Shown here in pieces: positions 9,881-21,100 of a DNA stretch of 64,000 nt (its first letter is position 1; every line of letters begins with the position of its first letter). The position numbers and the translations under genes were made by a program. Origin of the DNA: Ornithodoros turicata. Lineage: Eukaryota; Arthropoda; Arachnida; Ixodida; Argasidae. The stretch lies in contig NC_088205.1 in NCBI RefSeq assembly GCF_037126465.1, positions 31,727,482-31,791,481 on the forward strand. The letters run 5' to 3'. The notes below the pieces were generated by a model. That model did not search any database. It was not told the DNA's origin and saw nothing but the letters and a program-made list of their open reading frames with translations.

Positions 9881-11757
9881 TACCACGGCTCGTCGGGATT
9901 TTTCCGCTTCGCCGCAGCACGGGACCACTGCAGAGCACAACAAGCTGTGGCAGCGTCTGTCGAAACGACTCTGCTGTCGACTGTCTTGGGGTCATTCCAT
10001 GGTCCCGAGGAGCAGCACCGTGAGCTTGAACAAGTACTGCGGCAGTTTGATGGAACCTTTACGGAGAAACCGGGTAAGTCGTCTGTGTTACAGCATAGCA
10101 TAGGCACCGGTAACGCTAGGCCCTGGCGTTGTAATCCGAGACCATTGAGTGTTCATAAGCGTGCCTTATTAGACGCTGCTCTTGACGAAATGCTCCAAAC
10201 CGGTGCAGTACAAGGTCTGAGAGCCCCTGGGCATTTCCTGTTGTCCTGGCTCCGAAACGTGATGGTACAGCTAGACAGAATGGCCTAAATGCAGGCTCAG
10301 GCGCTCAGGCTTGCCTATCATGGTACAGCTAGGTTATGCGTCGACTACCGTCGACTTAACGCAGTAACTGTAAGGGACTTCCCGTCCATTGAGTCAATCC
10401 TGTGTTCCCTGGGCAATGCAACTGTGTTTTCAACGCTTGACAGTAGCAGAGGATTTTCGCAAATCCAAATTGGCCCCGAGGATGTCCCAAAAACAGCCTT
10501 TACGTGTCAGAGGTTTGTTCGAATTTGTACGGATGCCTTTCGGTCTAATTCACCCGCCAGTTTCCAGCGGTTGATGGAAACAGTGTTGGGAGATGCGAAG
10601 TACAATTTTGCAGTGGCATACATGGATGATGTCGTAGTGTTTTCTAGAAATTTTCAGGAACACTTGGAACACCTGTCAATCGTCCTTGCAAGGATGAACG
10701 AAGCGGACATAACGATCAATCCTCGCAAGGTGCAGCTGGCATCGTCTAGGATCAAACTTCTCGACTTTGTGGTGGACGGAGGTACCATCCGTCCGAACGA
10801 CGACAAGCTAAAGGCGATCACGGAGTTTCCGGTTCGGTAACGTCAAAGCCTTGCAGCGCTCCCTAGGTAGGGTTGGTTTTTATAGACATTTCATTCCTAA
10901 TTGTGCTGAGCTAGCGCAGCCGCTTAACCAGTTGTTGCGCAAGGACACGCGCTGGAATTGGGGAGAAGAGCAGGAACGAAGACAGAAAACAGATGCAAGC
11001 AATTATGGTGTTGGCGCAGTTCTCTTGCAGGAGCATGACGCTATTCTTTGTCCAGTAGCTTTTGCAAGTGGCACGCTGAATCCGGCAGAACGGAATTACT
11101 CCGTGACGGAAAAGAAGTGCTTGGCGACCATCTTCGCTTTCAGGAAGTTCGACCTCTACCTGGACGGCAGTACCTTCACTGTCCAGACTGACCATCAAGC
11201 ACTTTCTTGGCTGCAGCGGCTCCATGACCCGTCTGAACAACTTGCCAGGTGGGCCCTGACGCTACAAAGCTACTCCTTCAACGTGGAGTACAGGCGGGGC
11301 TCGACGAATGTGGTAGCAGACGCGCTTTCCCGTGCGCCTCTACCGGAGGGGGGAGAGGAAGGCCACGAGGCGCCTTCTCAACTCCTGGCAGCAGCACAAC
11401 TGGCACGAGACGCATCTTCGTCTTGGGGCACGGTCATGAGCAGAGAGCAGCTCCTAGACGCTCAGAGAGCGAACGGCCTTTGTCAGCGGGTGTCTCAATG
11501 GTTAGCTGAGCAGGGCTCTGCAGGCACCGGAACGAGTGACGGACGGCACGACTCCTATCTGCTGGGCGAGGATGGCATCCTGTTCAGATACATACTCCAG
11601 GCGGATGAGGACGACGGCTCATCCCCGTTCAGATTCGTGGTGCCACGGAAGTTGGTGTAAGCCTTTCATGCGTTACTTTCATGACTCGATCTGCCTTGGC
11701 AGGTCACAGCAGCAGCAGCAGGAAAACTTATGAAAAGTTGTGTCGTGTTGCGACCAC
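9881..11757 (+). pseudogene. Gypsy-type pol: RT, RNase H and integrase N-terminus
   Basis: Continues the protease fragment at 5005-5313. RT motifs are visible: LCVDYRRLNAVT, FSTLD.SRGFSQI and the catalytic AVAYMDDVVVFS (YMDD near 10620). RNase H follows with TDASNYGVGAVLLQ, TEKKCLATIFAFRKFDLYL and TDHQALSWL. The tether DALSRAPLPEGGEEG follows. Integrase starts with KLVQAFMRYFHDS and a frame-shifted HSSSSRKTYEKLCRVAT, then breaks off near 11757 where the sequence leading to the THAP gene begins. Defects: a ~50-bp insertion flanked by repeated GATGGTACAGCTAG at about 10260-10335 with a stop, a frameshift near 10838, and a deletion at about 10980 removing the start of the RNase H domain. The element is dead. 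Confidence 0.85.
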
Positions 11758-12628
11758 GACCTACTATACAGATACACGATCATCACATACGTGCTCTCCC
11801 CTGCGCCGCGCTTTCACAGGTTCTCTCGGGCGCCGCTATACCTTTCCGGGGCTCGTAGCGTGCTATACTCGGAGTCGGTCGTGCGCGAGTTCGCCTTGCT
11901 GGAATGGAGCTCTTCGTTTCTGCGCACGCAAAACTATTGTCGGAAGGCAAAGCGTAGTTTTAAGTGCGAAAATGGTGTACTGCATTGTCCCACGATGCAA
12001 AAGCAAAAGTGTAAAAGGAACGACCTTGCACGAATTCCCATCGGATCCAGTGCTTTGCCAGAAGTGGATCGCGCTAATATCCAGAGGATCCAATCCAGGT
12101 AATCCATGCGGTTTTCCAGCTGTTTTACAACGCTTCCTACACTGTGACTCATATATATGGTGCCCTTTTTTGTATCACTGAATATTTTCTTTCTTATGCG
12201 ACTAAAGGGACGAAAACACCGTGGACTCCCTCGGACACCGCGCGCGTTTGCTCACGCCACTTCACACCCGACTGCTACAGGACAGATCTGAAAATGAGGA
12301 AATTGAAGCAGGATTCGTGCCCAACAGTTTTTCCGGAGTATCCAGCGTACAAACAGCCCAAACAGGAGAAGTGCCGTCGTACGATCAAGAAGCACCACCT
12401 AGGCGTCCGGAAGCCAAACCACACAAACCCATCTGTTACCGCTTCACAGCCGTCTACCTTGCCTCTCGACGAAGATCGAGCGCAGGCAACTGAGCGAACT
12501 GAAGTGGTGACACCAGCAGCTGAGAGTGCCATAGATGACTGTGGCACGTTGGAGACAAACATAGAATTCAGCTGCACAACGAGCACTGAAGTGGAACCAC
12601 AGCTCACTGTGAGTAACTTAATGAAGTA

Positions 12629-12959
12629 TGTGGGATGACGCGGCCGCACGACGGCGCCGTTATCTCGCCGGGAGAGGGCAAACTGGCTGTCTCTCCCGGC
12701 GAAGATTATTTAACTCGAGACCGAAAAGGCACGAGGGCCTTTCTTGAGTTGAGCGCGGTCCCTGGAAGAAAGATTGCTCCCGCACGGTTCACTTGGAGAC
12801 AGTCTATGTAAGTTCCAAGGAATGTTTCCCGTGTACGCTTTCCCCGTTCACTGATTAAAGAGTGTGTTTTTCACTTCTGTCTGTCTTCCGGTGCAGCGGT
12901 TGGGTAAAAGACTGGTTGGGTTCTACCCCGAGTGGGATTTAGGGGGGTGGACTCCCACA
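12629..12959 (+). mobile_element. solo LTR in intron 2 of the THAP9-like gene
   Basis: A 331-bp stretch starting TGTGGGATGACG and ending GGACTCCCACA (TG...CA with a 7-bp inverted terminus TGTGGGA/TCCCACA). It contains a polyadenylation-like ATTAAA. Candidate 4-bp TSDs AGTA/AGTG differ at one base. It lies between the donor at 12609 and the acceptor at 13047, so it does not interrupt coding sequence. The internal region of a parent element is absent. Confidence 0.65.
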
Positions 12960-14404
12960 AGTGTGCTTTGGGTGTCACTATGGAAACTTTGCATTGCCAT
13001 GTTTAATATCATGCAGCAAATTGATTTATGTTCTGCATAAATTGCAGGACAGTGTGAAAGTGGGAACATCCCGCTGCTGCCAAACTGGACTGACGTCGTC
13101 AAAAATTACGAAGTTAGAAACCCAGCTTCAGACTTCCCAGCGGAAGTTGAGACGCCAGGCTGCAGAAATTTCTGAAATGAAGTGTCAACTGGCAACAACT
13201 AAAGAGGGGCTGAAAACAAGTCAAAGGAGGCTTGAGGACTTTAATGTACTTGTTTTTGAGCGCAAGGTTAGTGCAGATAGTAGAAGCAAGGGGTAGCATG
13301 GTGTTGATAGTAAGTCACATTGCTGTAACTCAAGTAAACGAATTTGGATACTAGGTTTGATAACAAAAGGGGGCATCTTTACTGTAATGAATGCTATAAC
13401 TGTGAAGAAATGTAGCCATACTGTTGTTTCTATGCATGCTTGTCACAGCTTGAGGAGGAGGAACCAAAAGCAGTTTTCCTCAAAGAGCAACTTGACTGCC
13501 TCCATAAGGTCAAGCCAAGGTGGACAGAAGACTATTAGAAAATGTGTCTTGTGGCAGGTAAGTGATGGAAAGCTATAGCTCGGTTTGACGTTCTCATCTC
13601 GATCGCCTTCGCATTGCTCATGTGCTGATTTCATTGCAATTAGGCTCGATCACCTACGGCGTACCGTTTCATTCGGGAATGTGGGTGGCTGTCCCTGCCC
13701 TGCCACATGACACTGAAACGCTATGTTGGTCCTTGCACAGATCAAGCTATGTCGTCATTAATTCAACAAAGGCTGACAGAAGAAGTAAAGAAGCACGGTC
13801 CAGAGGCGCTACACTGCTCACTTGTAATGGACGCGATGTCGATTGAGCAGTCTGAACAGTACCAACGCCAAGGCGATGTTGTGCATGGGCTGGTTAAGCT
13901 CGGTGGCCTCGAGAAAAAGTATGGCATGGATGGACAACTGGCAACACACCTTCTCTGCTTCGTGCTGGTTGGGCTGTCCACATCTTATCGGTACGCTATA
14001 AACCTGAATTGCATACTAGTGTGTCTACATCACAAGCATATTTCTTTTACGTTGATCTGGCTCTATTGCACGCATTCCTGTCACATTTCCCATTTTTTGC
14101 CCACAAACCATTTCAACATTCCAGCCAGCTACTATTTTACTAAGTCATTAACTGGTGATCAGCTACACGACCTAATACTCAAAGTGATGGACGCGGTAGA
14201 GAAGGCTGGATTCAGGGTGTGCAGACTGGTTGCAAACAATCTGTCTGCAAATTGCAAGGCATTTGCACGGCTAGTAGGAGGAAAAATCGCCCCGGTCATT
14301 GAACATCCACTAGACAAGCAGCACCCAAAACGACAGTTATTCATCTCATTTGATTACTGCTATATTATCAAGAACATTAGGTCACAGGTATAACAGTAAT
14401 GTTA

Positions 14405-14650
14405 ATATGTACCAGCCCCAATACGAGTGTCCCGGGCGGGGTTCCCGGGATTACCCGTTACAACCTTCGCCCACGTAAGAACCGAGGTGACATTCCCCCC
14501 CCCTTTTTTTTCGCAGGCCTCGCCCGAGGTCCCGAACCCCCCTACGGTACCCTACACCTCCACTGTCCAGTCGGCCCACCCAGCCTGCTCTGGTCCATTC
14601 CGCCCCTCGGCCGCTCCACCACATAGTGTGGTGGAGCATGTATAATCACA
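14405..14650 (+). mobile_element. retroelement scrap within intron 6
   Basis: The intron between 14387 and 14669 contains a frame with TRYNLRPRKNRGD. This is similar to the RYNLRPR tail that ends many Gypsy integrases. It is followed by a C-rich tract and a short palindrome CCACCACATAGTGTGGTGG near 14616. The parent element and boundaries cannot be defined. Confidence 0.35.
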
Positions 14651-15179
14651 TTTCCTTTAGTTTGACAGTTTCTGGACAGCACACGTCTTCTCAGGAACTG
14701 CGAGCAATACATCAGTCTGAAATACGTACGTAGCCTGTTGAATGTGCAGGACAAACCCCCATCATTATTTAAACCACTAAAGGGCTTGAGCCGAAAACAT
14801 GGCTATCCAACGAATTTTGAAAAAAATGAACGTGAAGGTAAGGAAAAGACTCTGGAATATTGAATACGGACTGAAATCCTTTAACATCTCACAGACGGCC
14901 GTAGAAGTATTTGCCTCTGATGTGACGGGAACACTTCAGTACCTAAAGGACCATGGAAAGGACCTGGGCATACTTGGGTTTGATGACAGTGTGCCTTCCA
15001 TCCAGTTCATGCAGACAATGTACAAATGGTTTTCCCTGCACATTATAAAAAGCACGACCAGACATATCATCACACGTGACGCTATCAGAATGCCGTTCTA
15101 TGGAGTAAATGACGAAATGTAGTTGATTAATGGAATAATCCAGATTATGAAATGTGTCTAATGAAGTATTTTAATTTAC

Positions 15180-15410
15180 GTCGAAAAGGGAAAAAATGTG
15201 AAACACTGTCAAAGAGCCCGCGAAGAGGGAATCACACACGTAACATGAAAAACGGTTAGGAGCAACTAAGATTTATTTGAACAAGAACTTTCGTGCAAGA
15301 GACTCCACTTCTTCAGGTTGAACCTGAACCTGAAGAAGTGCAGTCTCTTGCACGAAAGTTCTTGTTCAAATAAATCTTAGTTGCTCCTAACCGTTTTTCA
15401 TGTTACGTGT
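15180..15410 (-). mobile_element. palindromic retro-type insertion 1 with 14-bp TSD
   Basis: A 231-bp insert flanked by GTATTTTAATTTAC (15166-15179 and 15411-15424). It contains an 86-bp inverted repeat (15234-15319 and 15327-15412) with one mismatch and a 7-nt spacer, plus a 54-nt non-repeated tail at the left. Each arm holds AATAAA and the block CTGAAGAAG...GCACGAAAG. It lies in an intron of the THAP9-like gene; without it the 3' splice site TTTACACAAG is restored. Confidence 0.8.
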
Positions 15411-15673
15411 GTATTTTAATTTACACAAGTTGTTATGGTTGGAAAATGACTTCCTCCAGTACTTCGCCGAATGGGACAGGCACAGACAAACGAGCGTTTT
15501 TCACAGACTCTACATACGAAGCGCTCATCATCACTACTCTCTCTACCGTCATGTGCACTAGATACCTTCTGGACTCTGGCTTTCGTCATGTCCCTACTGG
15601 GACGTTTTCCAGTGATTCTGTAGAGTCTTTGTTTTCGTGTGTTCGGCAGATAAATGGTGCCAATGATCGTACA

Positions 15674-15835
15674 CCATTTCTTAGCGACGATAAATAGGGA
15701 CACTCGGTTAGAACAGAATAGGAAAGACGAGGTCGCACGTTGCGACCTCGTCTTTCCTATTCTGTTCTAACCGAGTGTCCCTATTTATCGTCGCTAAGAA
15801 ATGGAGTTCTACCAACCGGCCCTACTTTTTCTGTT
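15674..15835 (+). mobile_element. palindromic retro-type insertion 2 with 12-bp TSD
   Basis: A 162-bp insert flanked by AATGATCGTACA (15662-15673 and 15836-15847). It contains a perfect 64-bp inverted repeat (15674-15737 and 15741-15804) around a 3-nt spacer, plus a 31-nt unique tail. It interrupts a coding exon of the THAP9-like gene right after QINGAND; the frame resumes with DARAALSALHKV. Confidence 0.85.
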
Positions 15836-16162
15836 AATGATCGTACAGATGCGAGGGCAGCTCTCTCAGCACTGCACAAAGTGCTTGTCACAGTTCTGGT
15901 ATGCCCCAGTGCTTTCTTACAAAATAGTGACCATACATTATACATTAACCAGCATGCTTGTGATTCATATTACAGTTGAGACTCAGCAAGGGATAAAAAC
16001 AGCAACCCTCTCTTTACTCGCTGGGTACCTGGTAAGAGTAGTTAAAGAAAAGATGGCGTGCAGCGGCTGCTTGGCAGGGATTGAGGCAGAAGAGTCAGCG
16101 TCTGAAATAACTGGGCTCATCTTCAGGAGGACATCATCATCTTCGTCTGGAGGACATGTATA

Positions 16163-16664
16163 GGACAAGAAAATTATTTTAATACTGCGTTGTGAATTTT
16201 AATGCTCGCTCACATTAATTAGTGATCTGCTTTGTTTCTTATAACCAGATACAACCAAACAAGTGAACATGTACAAATTACAAGAAAAACATTACAAACA
16301 GAAAATAGAATTAGATACAGGGGTACATATATACAGTGAATCATTTCAAAGGAATCTGTCCACGTACTGGGTTTAGCGCGCAATAAAATATAGCTTGCTA
16401 GATCTTTCATTGTGGTCTTGGTGCATGAACGTCCGAGAAAGGTCCATAATAGGATGGCACAGGGAGCGTTTATTGCGAATAAATCAGAAAAGCGATGAGC
16501 GCAAGTTGAACTTTCGATGGATATCTCAAACCAAATCACCAAGACGGACGTTATCTTGATTGTGAGTTAATAATCTAAGTAATGCCTCACTTCAGTGTTG
16601 CTTAAATATGAAATCGAATTCAACTTATAGGCAACTCACCCTTCGTTTTCTTTTCAGGTGCGAG
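16163..16664. other. no recognisable gene
   Basis: AT-rich sequence between the last THAP9-like exon and the LINE. A minus-strand frame at 16219-16542 has no domain I recognise. A possible acceptor (TTTTCTTTTCAG) lies just before 16658, with GTGCGAGGAGGACT after it. That could be a further exon of the THAP9-like gene or simply LINE 5' leader. Confidence 0.3.
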
Positions 16665-16819
16665 GAGGACTATCGAATTTGCGGGAGCTCGCAAGACAAA
16701 CAGAAGGAAGAAGAAGTTGTTATAGCGAACGGACGTGCCTTCACTGCTCTCTTCTACGATTAAGAATTTCCTGGGGCTCGACTTCCTACTGTGTGGGTCT
16801 GCCCCCGGTCCGTTTCACG

Positions 16820-18094
16820 ATGTCAGCTGAGGCGGCGCCCACCGCTCCCGCTCTCGCGGCTACTGTCTCGGCAGCTCTTTGTACCGTAAGGCCTCCTAAA
16901 GACCATGCCTTCGATTTCACTGTGCCCGACGGGGCTTCCGTAGATGGTGTCCTCGACGCTATCTGTCAGCTGGTCGACGACCAGGTTCATTCCATTCAGC
17001 ATCGGGGTGGCTTGAACTTCCAAGTTGTTGTTTCGAACAAGAGAGCACGCGACCTGGTCTTCGGAGTTGGAAAGGTAACCTTTGAGGAGGTTGACGTTCT
17101 TCTTACCCCAGTTTCTTCGACAAGAACTGCCTACCTCACTATCAAGCGACTTCCGGAGTATGTTCCCGATGACGTCCTGGTGCGTGCCTTTGCGCCTTAC
17201 GGCACTGTACTGGCATTTTCGTTTCCGGTATACAAGGACCGCCCTACCATCCGCAACGGGACTCGCATAGTCAAGTTCGAGATGAAGAAGCCGGTACCCA
17301 ACTTCCTCCCTGTTGGGTCTGATCGTGCATTGGTAGACTATAAGGGCATCAAGAAGGTTTGCGGAAGGTGCGGGTCGGAGGGGCACATCCGCGGTGACTG
17401 CAAGGCACCTCGCTGTGAAAGATGCGCCGTATTTGGTCACCACACCGTCGGCTGCAGAGCCCCATGTCTCCGCTGCGGCCAAGGTCACGCCACGGTGGAT
17501 TGTGTCATGCGCAGGTCATACTCGTCAGCTGCAAAGGGAGAGCGTCACGGATCGAGGACGGCTGCTTTTCCTGTGTCTGCTGCTGCACCCACTCAGCAAG
17601 TCGTCCCCGTGAAGTCTGATGCGGAATTTCCCGCCTTGAGTGAACCCGCTAGCAATGAGCCTATTTCTTCCGAGGCGACATCGCCTGCTGAGGCCGCGCC
17701 GGCAGTGGACGCCGTGGAGGAGGTTCTGTTTTCTTCGTGTGACGAACCAGCAAGTGAACTTCCATACGGGTCTAATAACTTGGAGGGCCCCGATGGTCTG
17801 CACGAGCTCAGTCATGTGCAGGGAGCTGGCCTTGCCACCAGCGATGATGAAGTGAGCCCTTTAGTTTCATCTCCTGGTTCATCAACGTCACTCTACTCTC
17901 TGGCGGGATCTCATGGTGAAGCCGCAGAGTTGTGTGATCTAGTAGTTGACGACCCTGCTGTTGGAGTCTCCGGGAAACACTGCCGCCACTCTTCACCCAG
18001 TGATAGCGACCCCGCTGCGCGGAAGACAATGCCCACACACAAAAAAGCCAAAACCGTTTCGTGTGGCGACGACGTGGACATGTTTGATATCTAG
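16820..18094 (+). CDS. LINE ORF1: RNA-binding protein with three CCHC knuckles
   Basis: A 424-residue nucleic-acid-binding ORF1 protein, expected to coat LINE RNA. The start is the ATG in CACGATGTCAGCTG, the first with a good context; the open frame extends upstream to 16658 without one. An RRM-like segment lies at about residues 105-165 (AYLTIKRLPEYVPDDVLVRA, FAPYGTV). Three zinc knuckles follow at about residues 178-235: CGRCGSEGHIRGDC, CERCAVFGHHTVGC and CLRCGQGHATVDC. The C-terminal third is Ser/Glu/Pro-rich and low in structure. ORF2 starts 7 bases after the stop codon. The frame is intact, in contrast to ORF2. Confidence 0.8.
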   Translation: MSAEAAPTAPALAATVSAALCTVRPPKDHAFDFTVPDGASVDGVLDAICQLVDDQVHSIQHRGGLNFQVVVSNKRARDLVFGVGKVTFEEVDVLLTPVSSTRTAYLTIKRLPEYVPDDVLVRAFAPYGTVLAFSFPVYKDRPTIRNGTRIVKFEMKKPVPNFLPVGSDRALVDYKGIKKVCGRCGSEGHIRGDCKAPRCERCAVFGHHTVGCRAPCLRCGQGHATVDCVMRRSYSSAAKGERHGSRTAAFPVSAAAPTQQVVPVKSDAEFPALSEPASNEPISSEATSPAEAAPAVDAVEEVLFSSCDEPASELPYGSNNLEGPDGLHELSHVQGAGLATSDDEVSPLVSSPGSSTSLYSLAGSHGEAAELCDLVVDDPAVGVSGKHCRHSSPSDSDPAARKTMPTHKKAKTVSCGDDVDMFDI

Positions 18095-18100
18095 CCTACC

Positions 18101-21100
18101 ATGGGAACTGGAACACAGTGGTTTGCCCTAATTTCTTACATGGTGCTACGCATACTGACTCTTAATGTGCAGGGGTTTCGAACTGCAGCAAAGCAGGAAG
18201 AAGTAATACAGTCCGCTCGTAGCGTAAGGTGTGATCTGCTCCTTCTGCAGGAGGTTCACTTTACCTGCTTCTCCGACGTAGTCAAGTTCACAGAGCATTG
18301 CAATGTTCGCGGCTTCTTTAGTTTTGGTACTACTCGTCAGTGTGGAGTGGGTGTGGTAGTGCTCAACAGTGCCTTACTGCCACACTGCACAGCGCGACAT
18401 GATACAGATGGCAGAGTACTGTGCTTTGAATTTTTCGTCGGCCGCACAAAATTCCGAATTGTGAACATTTACGCCCCGGCACGAGCTTCCGAAGCCAACG
18501 GTTTCTTCCAAGATTTGGATACGAGCTTCATACCCCTCTCCGGAGCTATTCTCGGTGGGGACTTCAACTGTGTGCTAGATTCTAACCGCGACGTACGTGG
18601 ACCCGGCCGGGGAAGACCAACGTGGAGCGCCCGCGAGTTGAGACGTCTACTGGTGCACCGTAACCTTACCGACGCTTGGACAGCCCTGCGCGGGTCTCAA
18701 TACTCGGCGACTTGGTCACGGGCGTGGTCGTCGAGCAGGATCGACCGCTTTTATATACCCTCAAGTCTTCGCTCTTGTCTTGTGGACTGTGTTGTTGTCC
18801 CCACCAACCAGCTCGGTGTTCATGTGAGCGACCACAGCGCGGTCCTGCTATCCTTGGACATGGCGCACTTTGAAGCTGCCCAGGGCACGCGCTGGAGACT
18901 GGACACTTCGCTTCTCTACGATGACGCCATTGTGGCTGAGGCCCGATCCAGACTAGCTGACTACCTCTCTCGTCATTCTCCTTCCCCGGAGTCGTGGGAA
19001 GCTTTCAAGATATGGACACGGCGCCTGTTTCAGTCGCTGGGCCAACAGCGGGCCAGGAGGCGGAACGCTCTTCTGAGACGGCTTGCTATAAAGATACGTG
19101 CAGTGCGCAGGGGGCGCCCGTTAACCCCTTTGATGGAGGAATACCTTCAGAGTCTCCAGGAGCGATATAGGCTCCTCCTTGGGTCGTCAGCTGGGGCTGC
19201 TCGTATGCGTCACACCCAGTCTGAGGCGCTTGCTGGTCCCGGTGTCGTGCGCTACCTTCACTGTGCTCGCCGTTCGCACAGCAGCCAGCCGCCACCTAAC
19301 AGCTTTCGTGACGCCGACAGCACTATTACTGAGGACCCACAAGAGGTAGTAGGCGGCTTTGAAGCTTTCTTCCGCTCTCTTTACACCAGCACACAAGTTG
19401 CGAGTACCGAGGACAGTGATTTTCTTGACGCGTTGCCGTCCCTTTCACCTGCAGATCAACGTTCTGTTGAGGCTCCGCTGACTATTGAAGAACTGGACTA
19501 CGCTGTACCCAGGGCAGCTTCTGGTACTAGCCCGGGCCCTGATGGGTCTGCCTGCTGAATTTTACGCAGCTTTCTGGCAAACCATCCGCCTTTTCGTCTT
19601 TGAACTTATGCGACTTTGCCTGGGTGGGGTGGCATTCCCTGAGTCCTTTGGCTTCGGGCACATTATTGTGCTCCCCAAGAACAGCGGTGACCTCGCGTAC
19701 CCAGAAAACTGGCGTCCTGTTACGCTTTTGAATTGTGATTATAAACTTTTGTCATATATATTGGCCCAGCGCATCCAGAGTGTCCTGCCGGCAATAATAC
19801 ATCCCTCCCAAACGTGCAGCGTTCCGGGCCGGAGCATGTACGACACGCTCAATGGATTACGCGATGCCCTGCATTACGCTGCCGCCACCGGAGTTGACGG
19901 TTGCCTCTTGTCTCTCGATCAAGCAAAGGCCTTCGATCGTGTGGAACACTCATACCTGCTTGCTGTACTACGAGCGTATCAGTTCCCTCAGTGGATTCGA
20001 GACATCATCGCTCGGCTGTATAGCAACCACCGTAGCTGCCTGTACATGCTGCGTCACTTTTCTGGGGAGTTCCGGGTCTCCAGGGGTGTCCGGCAAGGAT
20101 GTCCGCTGTCACCTGCTCTGTTTGTATTGTCCATCGACCCTTTTCTGTGGAGCATTGATACGGCCACCAGTATACGCGGACTGCCCCTTCCTTCGTCTGG
20201 ATCTTGGAAAGTCGCAGCTTATGCAGATGACGTCACCCTTCTTCTGCAAGACCCGTCTTCGGTGTCTGAGGTGCGTCGCGTCTACGACATCTACGCTGCT
20301 TACTCCGGTGGAGCTCTAAACCTCCGGAAGACCCATCTGCTGCCGCTGGGTCACCGTATGTCCACCGCGTGTCTACCCTTCTCGTGCACTACTTCATTAA
20401 AAATTCTCGGCGTCTTCTTTGACAGCACCGGGCCCACGCCTGCTAACTGGTCGAGCGCTTTGCAAGAACTTTGCGCGAACTGCGAGGCTGCCAGCGCATT
20501 CAACTTGACGTACCTCGAGCGCGCATATCTCGTGCGGAGCGTCTTCTGTGGACGCGTGTGGCATCTGAGTCATGTGCTGATCGCACCGCGCTCAGTTGTT
20601 TCGCGGATCCACACTACCATCTTAGCCTTCATTTGGCAGAAGAGGCGCAATAGGCCTGTGGCCCGCATTTTCCTTAGTCTTCCATTGTTTCGAGGGGGCC
20701 TAGCCCTTCCGGACGTGGGCCTCATGAATCGTGGAATCGCACTCAAGACCGTTCTGTGAATCATCTGTGGAGAGCCATCGCCCACGCAAGTTCTTCTAAT
20801 GTACTGGATGGGGCCTCTGGTGCGCACTCTTTCACCGGAGTCGTTTGCACCGTCACGCCCGGCAGCGCGATCACCACGGCGGTTCTATGCTGTCATTCAA
20901 GCTTACCATCGCATGCTAGCTCGGATCACTCCCCCTGTGAACCCGAACTCCACCAGCCCCGCTCATATGTCGCAGGCAGTTTTGTGGGACGAGGCGTGCA
21001 GCAGCACAATCTGGGCCCACCGTCGTCGGCAAGTGGACACCATCGCGTGGAGCAGGGTTGTGTGCTCGTGGCTCCCTCCTTCCTTGTTCGACACACTGTG

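Larger units (their letters stand above)
11972..16162 (+). pseudogene. P-element/THAP9-like transposase gene, multi-exon, frameshifted
   Basis: THAP-family DNA transposase. Exons supported by splice sites and frame: 11972-12098, 12208-12608, 13048-13266, 13449-13557, 13644-13990, 14129-14387, 14669-14837, 14895 to about 15115, about 15430-15898 and about 15976-16162. Exons 1-2 hold the THAP zinc finger (CIVPRC, HEFP, WTPSD, CSRHF). Exon 3 is a heptad-like coiled coil. Exons 5-6 carry ARSPTAYRFIRECGW, VMDAMSIEQS, YFTKSLTGDQL and FISFDYCYIIKNIR, as in the P/THAP9 RNase H-like core. Later exons carry STYEALIITTLSTV and SVESLFSCVRQINGAND. Breaks: one extra base in exon 4, a 7-A run in exon 7, a shift near 15490 and phase conflict before exon 10. 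It is therefore probably a non-functional transposon. The 5' region after 11757 has no recognisable terminal repeat. Confidence 0.8.

Noticed and set aside
12629..12959. Idea that the solo LTR belongs to the Gypsy-like element at 3.4-11.8 kb
   Set aside because: Its sequence shows no resemblance to the putative LTR/leader at 3.4-3.9 kb.
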